A stretch of DNA of 64,000 nt from Streptomyces sp. A0958 (GCF_004795035.1 NZ_SSBK01000004.1:62001-126000), one strand, 5' to 3'. Shown: positions 30,034 to 39,127, counted from the first letter of the stretch. Numbers and translations: made by a program. Notes: a model not told the origin generated them from the sequence alone.

Positions 30034-30075
30034 GACGCCGGGGCCGGACGCTCATCCGCGTCCGGCCCCGGCGCC
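30034..30075. terminator. Bidirectional terminator between the convergent GNAT and argB-like genes
   Basis: A hairpin with 18-bp arms (30034-30051 and 30058-30075, one mismatch) and a 6-nt loop, followed on the plus strand by a T-rich run. It begins 5 nt after the GNAT stop. Confidence 0.8.
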
Positions 30076-30082
30076 TTGTGTG

Positions 30083-30931
30083 TCAGATCGTGCTCGTGGC
30101 GTGGTCCGCACAGGCGTCGGGGACCACGGTGGTGCCGGCACCGTTCTCGCCGAGGAGGCCCCTCAGCACCGCGTGCGGCACCCGGCCGTCGAGGACGTCC
30201 GCCTGGCCCACCCCGCCCCGCACGGCCCGCAGGCAGCCCTCCATCTTGGGCAGCATGCCGCTCGCGAGACCGGGAAGCAGCCCGTCCAGCGCGTCCGCCG
30301 TCAGCCGCCCGATCACCTCGGTGCTGCGTGGCCAGTCGGCGTACAGCCCCGCCACGTCCGTGAGGATCACCAGCCGCTCCGCCCCGAGCGCCACGGCCAG
30401 GGCGGACGCGGCCAGATCGGCGTTGACGTTGTAGACCTGCCCGTCCGCACCCCGGGCCACGGGGGAGACCACCGGTATGTGACCCCGTGCCAGCAGGGTG
30501 CGGACCATGCCCGGGTTCACCTCCACGATGTCCCCGACCTGACCGATGTCCACCGGCACACCGTCCACCCAGGCCGGCCGCCGTACGGCCGTCATCGTGT
30601 GGGCGTCCTCGCCGGTCATGCCCACGGCGTACGGCCCATGGTTGTTGATATGGCCCACCAGCTCGCGCTGGACCCGGCCGGACAGCACCATGCGGACGAC
30701 CTCCATGGTCTCCGCGGTGGTCACCCGCATGCCCGCCTCGAAGCGGCTCTCCAGGCCGAGGCGGTCGAGCATCGCACTGATCTGCGGGCCGCCCCCGTGC
30801 ACGACGACCGGGCGCAGACCCTCGCGCCACAACTCCACGACGTCCTGGGCGAAAGCCTGTTGCAGACTCGCGTCGACCATGGCGTGGCCGCCGAACTTGA
30901 TGACGACGGCCGGTCTCAGATCCTCTTCCAT
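30083..30931 (-). CDS. argB: Acetylglutamate kinase paralogue (siderophore-linked)
   Basis: A 282-residue amino-acid kinase. Family motifs are present: K12 in [34 protein letters not shown] and [12 protein letters not shown]. It phosphorylates N-acetylglutamate, the controlling step of ornithine synthesis. Only 11 residues precede the catalytic Lys, and a TAA sits directly before the ATG in frame. The N-terminal helix that builds the arginine-sensitive hexamer in typical actinobacterial ArgB is therefore absent. An iron box abuts the start codon, and no ribosome binding site is visible, so the message may be leaderless. I infer an iron-starvation isoform that feeds ornithine to hydroxamate synthesis without arginine inhibition. 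Confidence 0.9.
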   Translation of the reverse strand: MEEDLRPAVVIKFGGHAMVDASLQQAFAQDVVELWREGLRPVVVHGGGPQISAMLDRLGLESRFEAGMRVTTAETMEVVRMVLSGRVQRELVGHINNHGPYAVGMTGEDAHTMTAVRRPAWVDGVPVDIGQVGDIVEVNPGMVRTLLARGHIPVVSPVARGADGQVYNVNADLAASALAVALGAERLVILTDVAGLYADWPRSTEVIGRLTADALDGLLPGLASGMLPKMEGCLRAVRGGVGQADVLDGRVPHAVLRGLLGENGAGTTVVPDACADHATSTI

Positions 30932-30950
30932 TTAGCTTAGCCTAACCTTA
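30932..30950. promoter_or_regulatory. Iron box directly adjoining the argB-like start codon
   Basis: TTAGCTTAGCCTAACCTTA matches 18 of 19 consensus positions, the best in the window. It touches the first base of the argB-like ATG, so the operator occupies the position of a 5' leader or core promoter. Confidence 0.88.
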
Positions 30951-30975
30951 ATTGGCTCGGCGTTGGTGGCGAAAA

Positions 30976-31012
30976 GGCCCGCCGGTGGAGCTGTCGCTCG
31001 CGCCGGCGGGCC
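30976..31012 (-). terminator. Rho-independent terminator after pyruvate carboxylase
   Basis: Perfect 10-bp arms (30976-30985 and 31003-31012) around a 17-nt loop, followed on the minus strand by TTTT. It lies 27 nt past the pyc stop codon and separates this gene from the iron-regulated kinase. Confidence 0.75.
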
Positions 31013-31038
31013 GGGCCGGGCGGAACCCGGCAGGGTGT

Positions 31039-34000
31039 TCAGCCGATCTCGATGAGCAGGTCGCCCGCCTCGACCTGCTGGACCCGTCCGATGGCGAGGC
31101 GGCGCACCGCACCGGCGGACTGGGCGGTGATCGACGCCTCCATCTTCATCGCCTCGATCGTGGCGACGGTCTGACCCGCCGACACCGAGACGCCCTCCTC
31201 CACCTGGAGCGTGACCACCCCGGCGAACGGAGCGGCGACATGACCCGCGTTGCCGCGGTCCGCCTTCTCCGCCGCCTTCACCTCGGTCGCCACCGACTTG
31301 TCGCGGACCGACACCGGCCTCAACTGCCCGTTGAGCGTGGCCAGTACGCTGCGGAACCCGCGCTCGTCCGGCTCGGAGACGGCCTCCAGCTCGATCAGCA
31401 GCGTGACCCCGCGATCCAGCGTGACGGTGTGCTCGGTCTCCGTCTCCAGCCCGTACAGGAAGTCCGGCGTCGGCAGGACCGAGGTGTCGCCGTACGCCTC
31501 CCGGTGGGCGTCGAACTCCTTGGTCGGGCCGGGGAACAGCAGCCGGTTCAGGGTCGCGCGCGGCGACTCGCGCAGCGCCTCGCGGTCCTCCTCCGACAGG
31601 TGCGGCGTCCGCGCCTTCTCCGGACGGCCCCGCAGAGCCCGGGTGCGGAACGGCTCGGGCCAGCCGCCGGGCGGGTCGCCCAGCTCACCGCGGAGGAACC
31701 CGATCACCGAGTCCGGTACGTCGAACTTGCCCGGGTCGGACTCGAAGTCCGCCGCCCCGACGCCCGCACCGACCAGGTGCAGCGCCAGGTCGCCCACCAC
31801 CTTCGAGGACGGCGTCACCTTCACCAGCCGGCCCAGCATGCGGTCGGCCGCCGCGTAGCAGTCCTCGATGAGCTCGAAGCGGTCGCCCAGGCCGAGGGCG
31901 ATGGCCTGCTGCCGCAGGTTGGACAGCTGGCCGCCCGGGATCTCGTGGTGGTAGATCCGGCCGGTCGGTGAGGCGAGCCCCGACTCGAAGGGGGCGTACA
32001 CCTTGCGGGTCGCCTCCCAGTACGGCTCCAGGTCGGCGACCGCCTGGAGCGAGAGGCCCGTCGCGCGCTCCGTGTGGTCGGTGGCGGCCACCAGCGCGGA
32101 CAGCGGGGGCTGGCTGGTGGTGCCGGCCATCGACGCGACGGCCGCGTCCACCGCGTCCACCCCGGCGTCGATGGCCGCGATCAGCGTGCCCAGCTGGCCA
32201 CCGGCCGTGTCATGGGTGTGCAGGTGGACCGGCAGGTCGAACCGCTCGCGCAGCGCGGTCACCAGGGTGCGCGCGGCGGGCGGACGCAGCAGCCCGGCCA
32301 TGTCCTTGATGGCGAGCACATGGGCACCCGCCTCCACGATCTGCTCGGCGAGCCGCAGGTAGTAGTCCAGCGTGTACAGCGTCTCGCCGGGGTCCGACAG
32401 GTCGGCCGTGTAGCACAGGGCCACCTCGGCGAGCGAGGTGCCGGTGGCGCGTACCGCGTCGATCGCCGGACGCATCTGCGACACGTCGTTGAGGGCGTCG
32501 AAGATCCGGAAGATGTCCATCCCGGCCGAGGCCGCCTCGGAGACGAACGTCTCGGTGACCTCGGTCGGGTAGGGCGTGTAGCCGACCGTGTTGCGGCCGC
32601 GCAGCAGCATCTGCGTACAGATGTTGGGCACCGCCTCGCGGATCTTGACCAGCCGCTCCCACGGGTCCTCGGCGAGGAAGCGCAGCGCCACGTCGTAGGT
32701 GGCGCCGCCCCAGCACTCCAGGCTCAGCAGCTGCGGGACGGTGTGCGCGACGTGCGGCGCGACGGTCAGCAGGTCGCGGGTGCGGACCCGGGTGGCGAGC
32801 AGGGACTGATGGGCGTCGCGGAACGTGGTGTCGGTGACGGCGACGGCCGACTGGGCCCGCAGTTCCGCGGCGAACGCCTCCGGCCCCAGCTCCGCGAGGC
32901 GCTGGCGCGAACCGGGCGGCGGCGTGCCCGGCGGCAGGGCGGGCAGCTTGTCGGCCGGGTCGATGACCGAGGGGCGCGGGCCGTAGGGCCGGTTGACCGT
33001 GGTCTGCGCCAGGTAGCTGAGCATCCTGCTGCCGCGGTCCGCTGAGGGGCGGGCCCGGATCAGCTCGGGATGGGCGTCGATGAAGCTGGTCGTGATGCGC
33101 CCCGCCCGGAAGTCCGGGTGGTCGAGCACGGCCCCCAGGAACGGCAGGTTGGTCGCCACCCCGCGGATGCGGAACTCGGCGATCGCCCGGCGCGCCCGGC
33201 GGGCCGCGTTGGCGAAGTCGTGGCCGTGGCAGGTGAGCTTGACCAGCATCGAGTCGAAGTGGGCGGACACCTCCGCACCCGTGTGGACGGTGCCGCCGTC
33301 CAGCCGGACACCGGGGCCGCCGGGGGAGCGGTAGGCGGAGATCGTGCCGGTGTCCGGGCGGAACCCGTTCGCCGGGTCCTCCGTCGTGATGCGGCACTGC
33401 ATCGCGGTGCCGTTGAGGGTGATGTCGTCCTGGGAGAGGTGCAGCTGGGCCAGCGTCATGCCGGCGGCGATGCGCAGCTGCGCGATGACCAGGTCGCGCC
33501 CGGTGACCTGCTCCGTCACCGTGTGCTCGACCTGGATGCGCGGGTTCATCTCGATGAAGACGTGGTTGCCGCGCTCGTCGACGAGGAATTCGACGGTGCC
33601 CGCGTTGACGTACCCGATGTGCCGGGCGAAGGCGACCGCGTCGGCACAGATCCGCTCGCGCAGGGCCGGGTCCAGATTCGGGGCCGGCGCGATCTCGACC
33701 ACCTTCTGGTGGCGGCGCTGGAGCGAACAGTCCCGCTCGTAGAGGTGTACGACGTTGCCCTCGGCGTCGGCGAGGATCTGCACCTCGATGTGGCGGGGGT
33801 TGATCACCGCCTGTTCGAGGAAGACCGTCGCGTCACCGAACGCGGACCGCGCCTCGCGCATCGCCGCGTCGATCGCCTCGCGCAGTTCCCCCGGCTCGGC
33901 CACCCGGCGCATCCCGCGCCCGCCGCCACCGGCGACCGCCTTGACGAAGACGGGGAAGCCGATGTCCTCGGAGGCCGCGACGAGGACGTCCACGTCCTCG

Positions 34001-34413
34001 GACGGCTCGGACGACTTCAACACCGGTACCCCGGCCTCCCGGGCCGCCGCCACCGCACGGGACTTGTTGCCCGTCAGGTTCAGCACCGACGCCGACGGCC
34101 CGACGAAGGTGATGCCGGCCCGCGAGCACGCCGCCGCCAGCTCCGGGTTCTCCGACAGGAAGCCGTAACCCGGGTAGATCGCGTCCGCCCCCGCCTTGCG
34201 GGCGGCCTCGATCACCTCTTCCACCGACAGATACGCCCGTACGGGGTGCCCGGGCTCCCCGATCCGGTAGGCCTCGTCGGCCTTGGCCCGGTGGAGGGAG
34301 TTGCGGTCCTCGTGCGGGTACACGGCCACGGTGGAGATGCCGAGCTCGAACGCCGCGCGGAACGCGCGGATCGCGATCTCCCCGCGGTTGGCGACCAATA
34401 CCTTGTCGAACAT
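31039..34413 (-). CDS. pyc: Pyruvate carboxylase
   Basis: A 1,124-residue single-chain enzyme that makes oxaloacetate from pyruvate, bicarbonate and ATP. Domains in order: biotin carboxylase/ATP-grasp (about 1-450; FVKAVAGGGGRGMRRV, FIEMNPRIQVEHTVTEQVTG), carboxyltransferase (about 520-980; DTTFRDAHQSLLATRVRT), and biotinyl domain with the biotin-accepting K1090 in EAMKMEAS. The start is the ATG of MFDKVLVANRGEIA, which has GGGGAG upstream; an in-frame ATG seven codons earlier lacks this. It has no iron box and its own terminator, so it looks like primary metabolism flanking the siderophore region. Confidence 0.96.
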   Translation of the reverse strand: MFDKVLVANRGEIAIRAFRAAFELGISTVAVYPHEDRNSLHRAKADEAYRIGEPGHPVRAYLSVEEVIEAARKAGADAIYPGYGFLSENPELAAACSRAGITFVGPSASVLNLTGNKSRAVAAAREAGVPVLKSSEPSEDVDVLVAASEDIGFPVFVKAVAGGGGRGMRRVAEPGELREAIDAAMREARSAFGDATVFLEQAVINPRHIEVQILADAEGNVVHLYERDCSLQRRHQKVVEIAPAPNLDPALRERICADAVAFARHIGYVNAGTVEFLVDERGNHVFIEMNPRIQVEHTVTEQVTGRDLVIAQLRIAAGMTLAQLHLSQDDITLNGTAMQCRITTEDPANGFRPDTGTISAYRSPGGPGVRLDGGTVHTGAEVSAHFDSMLVKLTCHGHDFANAARRARRAIAEFRIRGVATNLPFLGAVLDHPDFRAGRITTSFIDAHPELIRARPSADRGSRMLSYLAQTTVNRPYGPRPSVIDPADKLPALPPGTPPPGSRQRLAELGPEAFAAELRAQSAVAVTDTTFRDAHQSLLATRVRTRDLLTVAPHVAHTVPQLLSLECWGGATYDVALRFLAEDPWERLVKIREAVPNICTQMLLRGRNTVGYTPYPTEVTETFVSEAASAGMDIFRIFDALNDVSQMRPAIDAVRATGTSLAEVALCYTADLSDPGETLYTLDYYLRLAEQIVEAGAHVLAIKDMAGLLRPPAARTLVTALRERFDLPVHLHTHDTAGGQLGTLIAAIDAGVDAVDAAVASMAGTTSQPPLSALVAATDHTERATGLSLQAVADLEPYWEATRKVYAPFESGLASPTGRIYHHEIPGGQLSNLRQQAIALGLGDRFELIEDCYAAADRMLGRLVKVTPSSKVVGDLALHLVGAGVGAADFESDPGKFDVPDSVIGFLRGELGDPPGGWPEPFRTRALRGRPEKARTPHLSEEDREALRESPRATLNRLLFPGPTKEFDAHREAYGDTSVLPTPDFLYGLETETEHTVTLDRGVTLLIELEAVSEPDERGFRSVLATLNGQLRPVSVRDKSVATEVKAAEKADRGNAGHVAAPFAGVVTLQVEEGVSVSAGQTVATIEAMKMEASITAQSAGAVRRLAIGRVQQVEAGDLLIEIG

Positions 34414-34664
34414 CAAACTCCCCAGTCGTGTCATGAGCGAGTGGCGTCAAGGACGGAAGAACGGGCGGTACGGCAGGGACACGCGGAGCCGCGCCGCAGG
34501 GCCGCACGGCGGTGGCGAGGTGCTCCGTTACCCTCCGGGACCGAAGTGTTCGTCACCGTACCGGAGACTGCCCCGGAGATCGCGGGCACAGAAGATGGCC
34601 TGTGTCACGTCCCGGAAACCTTGCCCGGGTGCGGCTTTCCGGGACCGGGGCCATGCTTGGGGTC

Positions 34665-35420
34665 ATGGCCGACCATGCCGGCTCCGAGCCCGTCGCCGCG
34701 GTCCGGCGCGCCCTCCGCCTGCTGGAGGCCGCCGGGGAGCACGAGGGCGAGGCCACCGCGGAGCAGCTGGCCCGGCAGGCGGGGCTCCCCCGGGCCGAGG
34801 CCGACGCGCTGCTGCCCATGCTGGTGCGGGACGGCTATCTCACGGAACCGGCCGACCACACCTTCGTCCTCGCCGGCACCGCCTCCGGCCAGATCACCGG
34901 GGCCGGCGGCCAGGAGCTGCCGGCGCGCGTCCGGCCCGTCCTCACCGCCCTGCGCGACGAACTGTCGGCCGCCTCCTACCTGACGCTGTACGAGGACGGC
35001 GAGATCCGGGTCATGGAGATCGTGGACAGCGCGCAGACCCCCCGGGTGGACTTCCGGGTGGGCGTCGAGGAGGCCGGGCACGCCACCGCCCTCGGCAAGA
35101 GCGTCCTGCGCGAACTGGACGGGGAGGCACGCGCCGACTACTTCTCCCGACACCCCCTGGCCGGGCTCACTCCCCGGACCATCACGGACCGGGACGAGCT
35201 GATCGGGCAGCTCGACGGCTTGCCCGCCCCCGTCGTCATGGACCGCGAGGAGTACGTCCGCGGCACCACCTGCGTGGCGGTGCCGGTCTACCACGGCGAG
35301 CAGGTCGGCTCCCTCGGCATCTCGTTCCGGTCGGACCGGATGTACCGGACCACCCACGTCCGGGAGCGCCTGCTGTCGGCCGCCCTGCGTGTCTCCCGGG
35401 GGCTCTCGCTGCCCCACTGA
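34665..35420 (+). CDS. IclR-family transcriptional regulator
   Basis: A 251-residue regulator. A winged helix-turn-helix lies in the first 75 residues (AVRRALRLLEAAGE, then ATAEQLARQAGLPRAEADALL). An IclR effector domain follows (GHATALGKSVLREL, EEYVRGTTCVAVPVY, GSLGISFRSDRMY). It is divergent from pyc with a 251-bp spacer, so pyc is a possible target. The start is either the ATG at 34665 or one four codons earlier; both have G-rich upstream sequence. The effector is unknown. Confidence 0.88.
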   Translation: MADHAGSEPVAAVRRALRLLEAAGEHEGEATAEQLARQAGLPRAEADALLPMLVRDGYLTEPADHTFVLAGTASGQITGAGGQELPARVRPVLTALRDELSAASYLTLYEDGEIRVMEIVDSAQTPRVDFRVGVEEAGHATALGKSVLRELDGEARADYFSRHPLAGLTPRTITDRDELIGQLDGLPAPVVMDREEYVRGTTCVAVPVYHGEQVGSLGISFRSDRMYRTTHVRERLLSAALRVSRGLSLPH

Positions 35421-35431
35421 GCGGGCCGCGC

Positions 35432-36409
35432 TCAGCCCAGCCGGGTCAGATCCGGCCGCAGCCGCTGCCATACCGGATGACGCAGGCGCCCCGCGGCGGT
35501 CCACTGCGACGCGCTGACCTCCGCGACCAGCCGCGGCTCCACCCAGTGCGCGGCGGCCACATCGACCGGGCCGGCGAACGGCGACTCCGGGCGGCCGATC
35601 ACCCGCAGATACGACCTGAGCTCACCGAGCTCCCGGTCGGACATCCCCGACCCGACGGACCCCGCGTACCGCAGACCGGCCGGGTCGTCCACACCGACCA
35701 GCACCGCCCCCGGCACACCCGCGGGCGCCCCCTTGCGCTGGGTCCAGCCGCCGATGACCACATCGAGCGTCTCGACCCGCTTCGTCTTGCGCCAGTCGGG
35801 TGAACGGACACCCGGCATGTACGGCGAGGAGAGCCGCTTGGCGACCACGCCCTCCAGGCCCCCGCGCACGACGGTCTCCCACGCCTTCGCACCGTGCCCG
35901 TGCACATAGGACGGAACCGACCAGTGCGGACCGGCGGACAGCAGAGCGGACAGGGCCGCGCGGCGCTCCTCGTAGGTCAGGGCCGACAGCGGGCGGCCGT
36001 CGAGGAACATCACGTCGAACACCACCAGATGCGCGGGGAGGTCCAGCGCCAGACGTGCGGCGCGCCGCGCGTTCATGACGCCCATCCGGCGCTGGAGCAG
36101 CCCGAAGTCGGACCGCCCCGACGCGTCCAGGGCCACGACCTCGCCGTCCAGGACGGCGCTGTGCCCCCGCAGCACGTCGGCCAGGGCGTGCAGCTCCGGA
36201 TAGGTGGGGGTGACGTCGTTGCGCGCACGGGAGGTCAGCCGCAACGTGCCGTCGCCCGGTGTGGAGACGACGCAGCGGGCGCCGTCCCACTTGGCCTCGA
36301 ACGCCCACCCCGTGTCGGGCACGGGCAGGGGACCTGGAACGGCCAGCATCGGTTCGATCGACGGGGGCGCGGCGGCGGCGTCCGGGGGGTGGGGAGCCAT
36401 AGCCACCAT
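35432..36409 (-). CDS. ATP-dependent DNA ligase (LigC/LigD-type catalytic domain)
   Basis: A 325-residue ligase. The adenylation Lys is K40 in EAKWDGAR (motif I). Further motifs are LDGEVVALD (III), EGVVAKR (IV) and WRKTKRVETLDVVIGGW (V), with a C-terminal OB-fold part. Such stand-alone enzymes in actinobacteria act in repair or end joining rather than replication, which uses the NAD ligase. It is convergent with the IclR gene with only 11 nt between them. The start could also be the internal ATG three codons later. Confidence 0.92.
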   Translation of the reverse strand: MVAMAPHPPDAAAAPPSIEPMLAVPGPLPVPDTGWAFEAKWDGARCVVSTPGDGTLRLTSRARNDVTPTYPELHALADVLRGHSAVLDGEVVALDASGRSDFGLLQRRMGVMNARRAARLALDLPAHLVVFDVMFLDGRPLSALTYEERRAALSALLSAGPHWSVPSYVHGHGAKAWETVVRGGLEGVVAKRLSSPYMPGVRSPDWRKTKRVETLDVVIGGWTQRKGAPAGVPGAVLVGVDDPAGLRYAGSVGSGMSDRELGELRSYLRVIGRPESPFAGPVDVAAAHWVEPRLVAEVSASQWTAAGRLRHPVWQRLRPDLTRLG

Positions 36410-36473
36410 GATCGAACGGCCGGCGGATCTTCGCAGTCCGGGACGCGCCCGCCCCGCCGCTCACCGGGACGGC

Positions 36474-36731
36474 TCAGCCCGGGGACTCGTCCGGCACCGG
36501 ATGCTCGGGATGCACCCCCGCATTGCGCGGTGCGCCCCGCCCCGACCCGGACTCGTCGGGGTCGGGCGCCCCGTGGGCGTCGTCCTCGTCGGGGCCGGAG
36601 GACGGCGGCGGCGGCACGTCCATGGGGTCCTCGCCGTCCTGCACCTGCTGGTCGGGCATGTCGGCGGGCACCGGCGGGGGGCTCGGGGACGCGCCGCTGT
36701 GGACAGGTCCCTCTGGTCTGCGATCGGTCAT
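36474..36731 (-). CDS. Small acidic, proline-rich hypothetical protein
   Basis: An 85-residue ORF starting MTDRRPEGPVHSG, preceded by GGAGGA at the right distance. It is rich in Pro, Asp, Glu and Gly and has no hydrophobic core, so it is probably disordered. I do not recognise a family. Confidence 0.6.
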   Translation of the reverse strand: MTDRRPEGPVHSGASPSPPPVPADMPDQQVQDGEDPMDVPPPPSSGPDEDDAHGAPDPDESGSGRGAPRNAGVHPEHPVPDESPG

Positions 36732-36895
36732 GAAGATCCTCCGTCGTCGTCCCCGCGGGCAGGCGGCGGGGCATCGGCCGCCTCGCGCAAACGGGTACCC
36801 ACGGCACGCCGGACAACTCATTGTGGGCCGGTCGGCGCCGGACGGCACCCCCGCCGTTCCGCGCGGTCCGGGGTGCCGACGGGATTCTCCGGCTG

Positions 36896-37531
36896 TCAGC
36901 GCCGCCGGGCGAGCAGGAACATCTGGGGCTCGGGGACGGCCGCCGGGAGGGCCGGGACGAACATGCTGCTCTCCCGCGACTGGACGGTGAATCCGGCCTT
37001 CTCCACCAGCGCCGTGAACTCGTTCTCACCGAAGCTGGTCACCTCCACCGGCTGGCCCATGAACGTCCCACTGACGCCCTCCACGTCCAGCGGCACCGTC
37101 GCCACGGCCAGATGACCCCCGGACCGCAGTACACGTGCGGCCAGGTGCAAAACCTCCGCCTGCTCCTCGCGCGACATCTGCAGCAGGGCGAAGTACATGC
37201 ACACGGCGTCGAAACCACCCTCCTCCAGAGGGAGTTCCCGGATGTCGGCGCAGCGGAATTCGGCGCCCGGCACCTGGCGGGACGCGATGTCCACCATCAC
37301 CGGCGAAACGTCCACACCCAGCACCGCGTGGCCGGCACCGGAGAGGGTCAGGGCCGTCGGCCGGCCCGTGCCGCTGCCGATGTCCAGCACCCGGCCGTGC
37401 GGGGGCAGGACCTCCAGCAGCTGCTCCAGCGAGGCGCGGTGCGCGGCCGAACCGGCGAACGCCTCCTCGTAGTCGGTGCCGAGGGCGTCGAACACCGCCG
37501 CCGCGGTGCGTGGTTGCTGTCGCGCTGACAT
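36896..37531 (-). CDS. SAM-dependent class I methyltransferase
   Basis: A 211-residue methyltransferase with motif I VLDIGSGTGRPTAL, motif II acidic VLGVDVSPVMV and FDAVCMYFALLQM. The substrate is not evident. It is transcribed in the same direction as the phenolic-lipid genes, 46 nt beyond the flavoprotein stop, so it could be the last gene of that operon. Confidence 0.85.
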   Translation of the reverse strand: MSARQQPRTAAAVFDALGTDYEEAFAGSAAHRASLEQLLEVLPPHGRVLDIGSGTGRPTALTLSGAGHAVLGVDVSPVMVDIASRQVPGAEFRCADIRELPLEEGGFDAVCMYFALLQMSREEQAEVLHLAARVLRSGGHLAVATVPLDVEGVSGTFMGQPVEVTSFGENEFTALVEKAGFTVQSRESSMFVPALPAAVPEPQMFLLARRR

Positions 37532-37577
37532 GGCCCATCCCTTCCTGCTCCGGTACGGCTCCGGCGCTCCCCTACTT

Positions 37578-38591
37578 CTACTGCAACGCGTGCACCGCCG
37601 CACCGAAAACGCGCGGTACCCGCTGGGCGGCCGGCACGATCAGCCGGGCCGTGGCGGGGCGCCGGGCCGCCGCCAGCAGCCCCGCCGTCAGCAACCGGTG
37701 GCGCAGGGTCAGCCGCTGCCAGTGGGCGGGGTACGCCTGCGGCCGGCCGGCGGCCAGCGCGTCCACCGCCGCGGCGGCCGTCGCCACGGCCAGCGCGACC
37801 CCCTCACCGGTCAGTGCGTCCAGATACCCCGCCGCGTCCCCGACCAGCAGCACCCGCCCGGCCCGCCGCGCCCGCGCCCGCTGGCGCAGCGGCCCGGCAC
37901 CGCGTACGGGACCGGCTTCCCGGCCGAGCAGGGAGGCGGCCAGGCGGGGGAAAGCGGCCAGGTGGCCCGCGTACGGCAGGCGCTCGCGGCTGAGCACGGC
38001 CACCCCCACCGAACCGTCCCCGAGCGGTGTCACGTACGCCTCGCCGTGCCGGGACCAATGGACCTCCACGAACCCGGTCCACGGGGCGACACGGTAGTGG
38101 CGCCGCAGCCCGTACCGGCGCACCTGCGTGGCGGGCCCGTCGAGCCCCAGCTCCCGGCGCAGCGGCGAGTGCAGTCCGTCGGCGGCGATCAGCCAGCGGG
38201 CCGTCAGCCCGCCCGCGTCCACCCGGTCCCGGCCCTGCCGCACACCGGAGACCTTGCCGGGGACGATCCGGACGCCGAGCTCCAGGGCCCGTTGGTGCAG
38301 CGCGCTGTGCAGTGCGGTGCGCCTGACCCCGAGCCCCGCCCCGCCCCGGAACGGGGCCACCGCGCTGCGGGGCCCCTCCACATACCGGATGCCGTGCAGC
38401 CGATGCCCCGCCACCGAGACCCCCAGGGCCTTCAGCGCCGCCACACCACTGGGCATGATGCCCTCACCGCACGCCTTGTCGATGGGAGCGGTCCTCGGCT
38501 CAACGACCACCGTCTCCATGCCGAGCCCGGCGGCCCGGATCGCCGCCGTCAGCCCCGCCGGGCCGCCACCCGCGACCAGCAGGTCGATCAT
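37578..38591 (-). CDS. FAD-dependent hydroxylase/oxidoreductase of a phenolic-lipid operon (SrsC-like)
   Basis: A 337-residue flavoprotein of the geranylgeranyl-reductase/aromatic hydroxylase group. It has the FAD motifs VAGGGPAGLTAA at the N-terminus, WLIAADGLHSPLR in the middle and VGDAAGYLDALTGEG later. It overlaps the ICMT-like gene by ATGA and is third after a type III PKS. In the srsABC operon of S. griseus the flavoprotein hydroxylates the alkylresorcinol ring, which is the likely role here. Confidence 0.85.
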   Translation of the reverse strand: MIDLLVAGGGPAGLTAAIRAAGLGMETVVVEPRTAPIDKACGEGIMPSGVAALKALGVSVAGHRLHGIRYVEGPRSAVAPFRGGAGLGVRRTALHSALHQRALELGVRIVPGKVSGVRQGRDRVDAGGLTARWLIAADGLHSPLRRELGLDGPATQVRRYGLRRHYRVAPWTGFVEVHWSRHGEAYVTPLGDGSVGVAVLSRERLPYAGHLAAFPRLAASLLGREAGPVRGAGPLRQRARARRAGRVLLVGDAAGYLDALTGEGVALAVATAAAAVDALAAGRPQAYPAHWQRLTLRHRLLTAGLLAAARRPATARLIVPAAQRVPRVFGAAVHALQ

Positions 38592-39115
38592 GCCGGCGCG
38601 CCCGCCGGGGACGCGGAGGCGAGCGCCGCCTCCTCGCACCGCACCCGCACGGCCATCAGGACGGTGTTGAGCACCGTGAACCCCACGGCCGTCACCCACG
38701 CGCCGTGGACCAGGGGCAGCGCGATCCCCTCCGCCGCGACGGCCACGTAGTTCGGGTGGCGCAGCAGGCGGTACGGGCCGCCCGTCACCAGTGGCAACCC
38801 CGGGACGACGATGACGCGGGTGTTCCAGCGGGGCCCGAGCGTACGGATGCACCACCAGCGCAACGCCTGCGCGGCCAGGACCACCGCCACCATCGCCCAG
38901 CCGAGCAGCGGCACGAACGGCCGGCCCGCCGCCCCCGCCTCCACCAGACAGCCGGCGAGCAGCGCCGTGTGCAGCGCGACCATCGCCGGATAGTGGCCCC
39001 GGCCGGACTCGACGCCGCCCCCGGCCCGCGCCCAGCGGGTGTGGCGCACGGCGACGGCGAGTTCCGCGACGCGCTCACCGGCCACGGCCAGCACCAGCGC
39101 GGCGTACCAGATCAT
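38588..39115 (-). CDS. Isoprenylcysteine methyltransferase-like membrane methyltransferase (SrsB-like)
   Basis: A 175-residue integral membrane protein with several spans and the ICMT signature GPYRLLRHPNYVAV plus a C-terminal RVRCEEAAL. It lies between a type III PKS gene (12-nt gap) and a flavoprotein gene (ATGA overlap). By analogy with SrsB it would methylate a phenolic hydroxyl of an alkylresorcinol at the membrane. Confidence 0.87.
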   Translation of the reverse strand: MIWYAALVLAVAGERVAELAVAVRHTRWARAGGGVESGRGHYPAMVALHTALLAGCLVEAGAAGRPFVPLLGWAMVAVVLAAQALRWWCIRTLGPRWNTRVIVVPGLPLVTGGPYRLLRHPNYVAVAAEGIALPLVHGAWVTAVGFTVLNTVLMAVRVRCEEAALASASPAGAPA

Positions 39116-39127
39116 GTGTCCTCCGAC

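Noticed and set aside
31039..34413. Pyruvate carboxylase as a siderophore-dedicated anaplerotic enzyme
   Set aside because: It follows the iron-regulated genes, but there is no iron box upstream and it has its own terminator. It reads as an ordinary primary-metabolism gene.
36474..36848. 124-codon version of the small acidic protein
   Set aside because: The first 39 codons are Cys/Arg-rich with no ribosome binding site, whereas the internal ATG has a good GGAGGA; the short form was kept.
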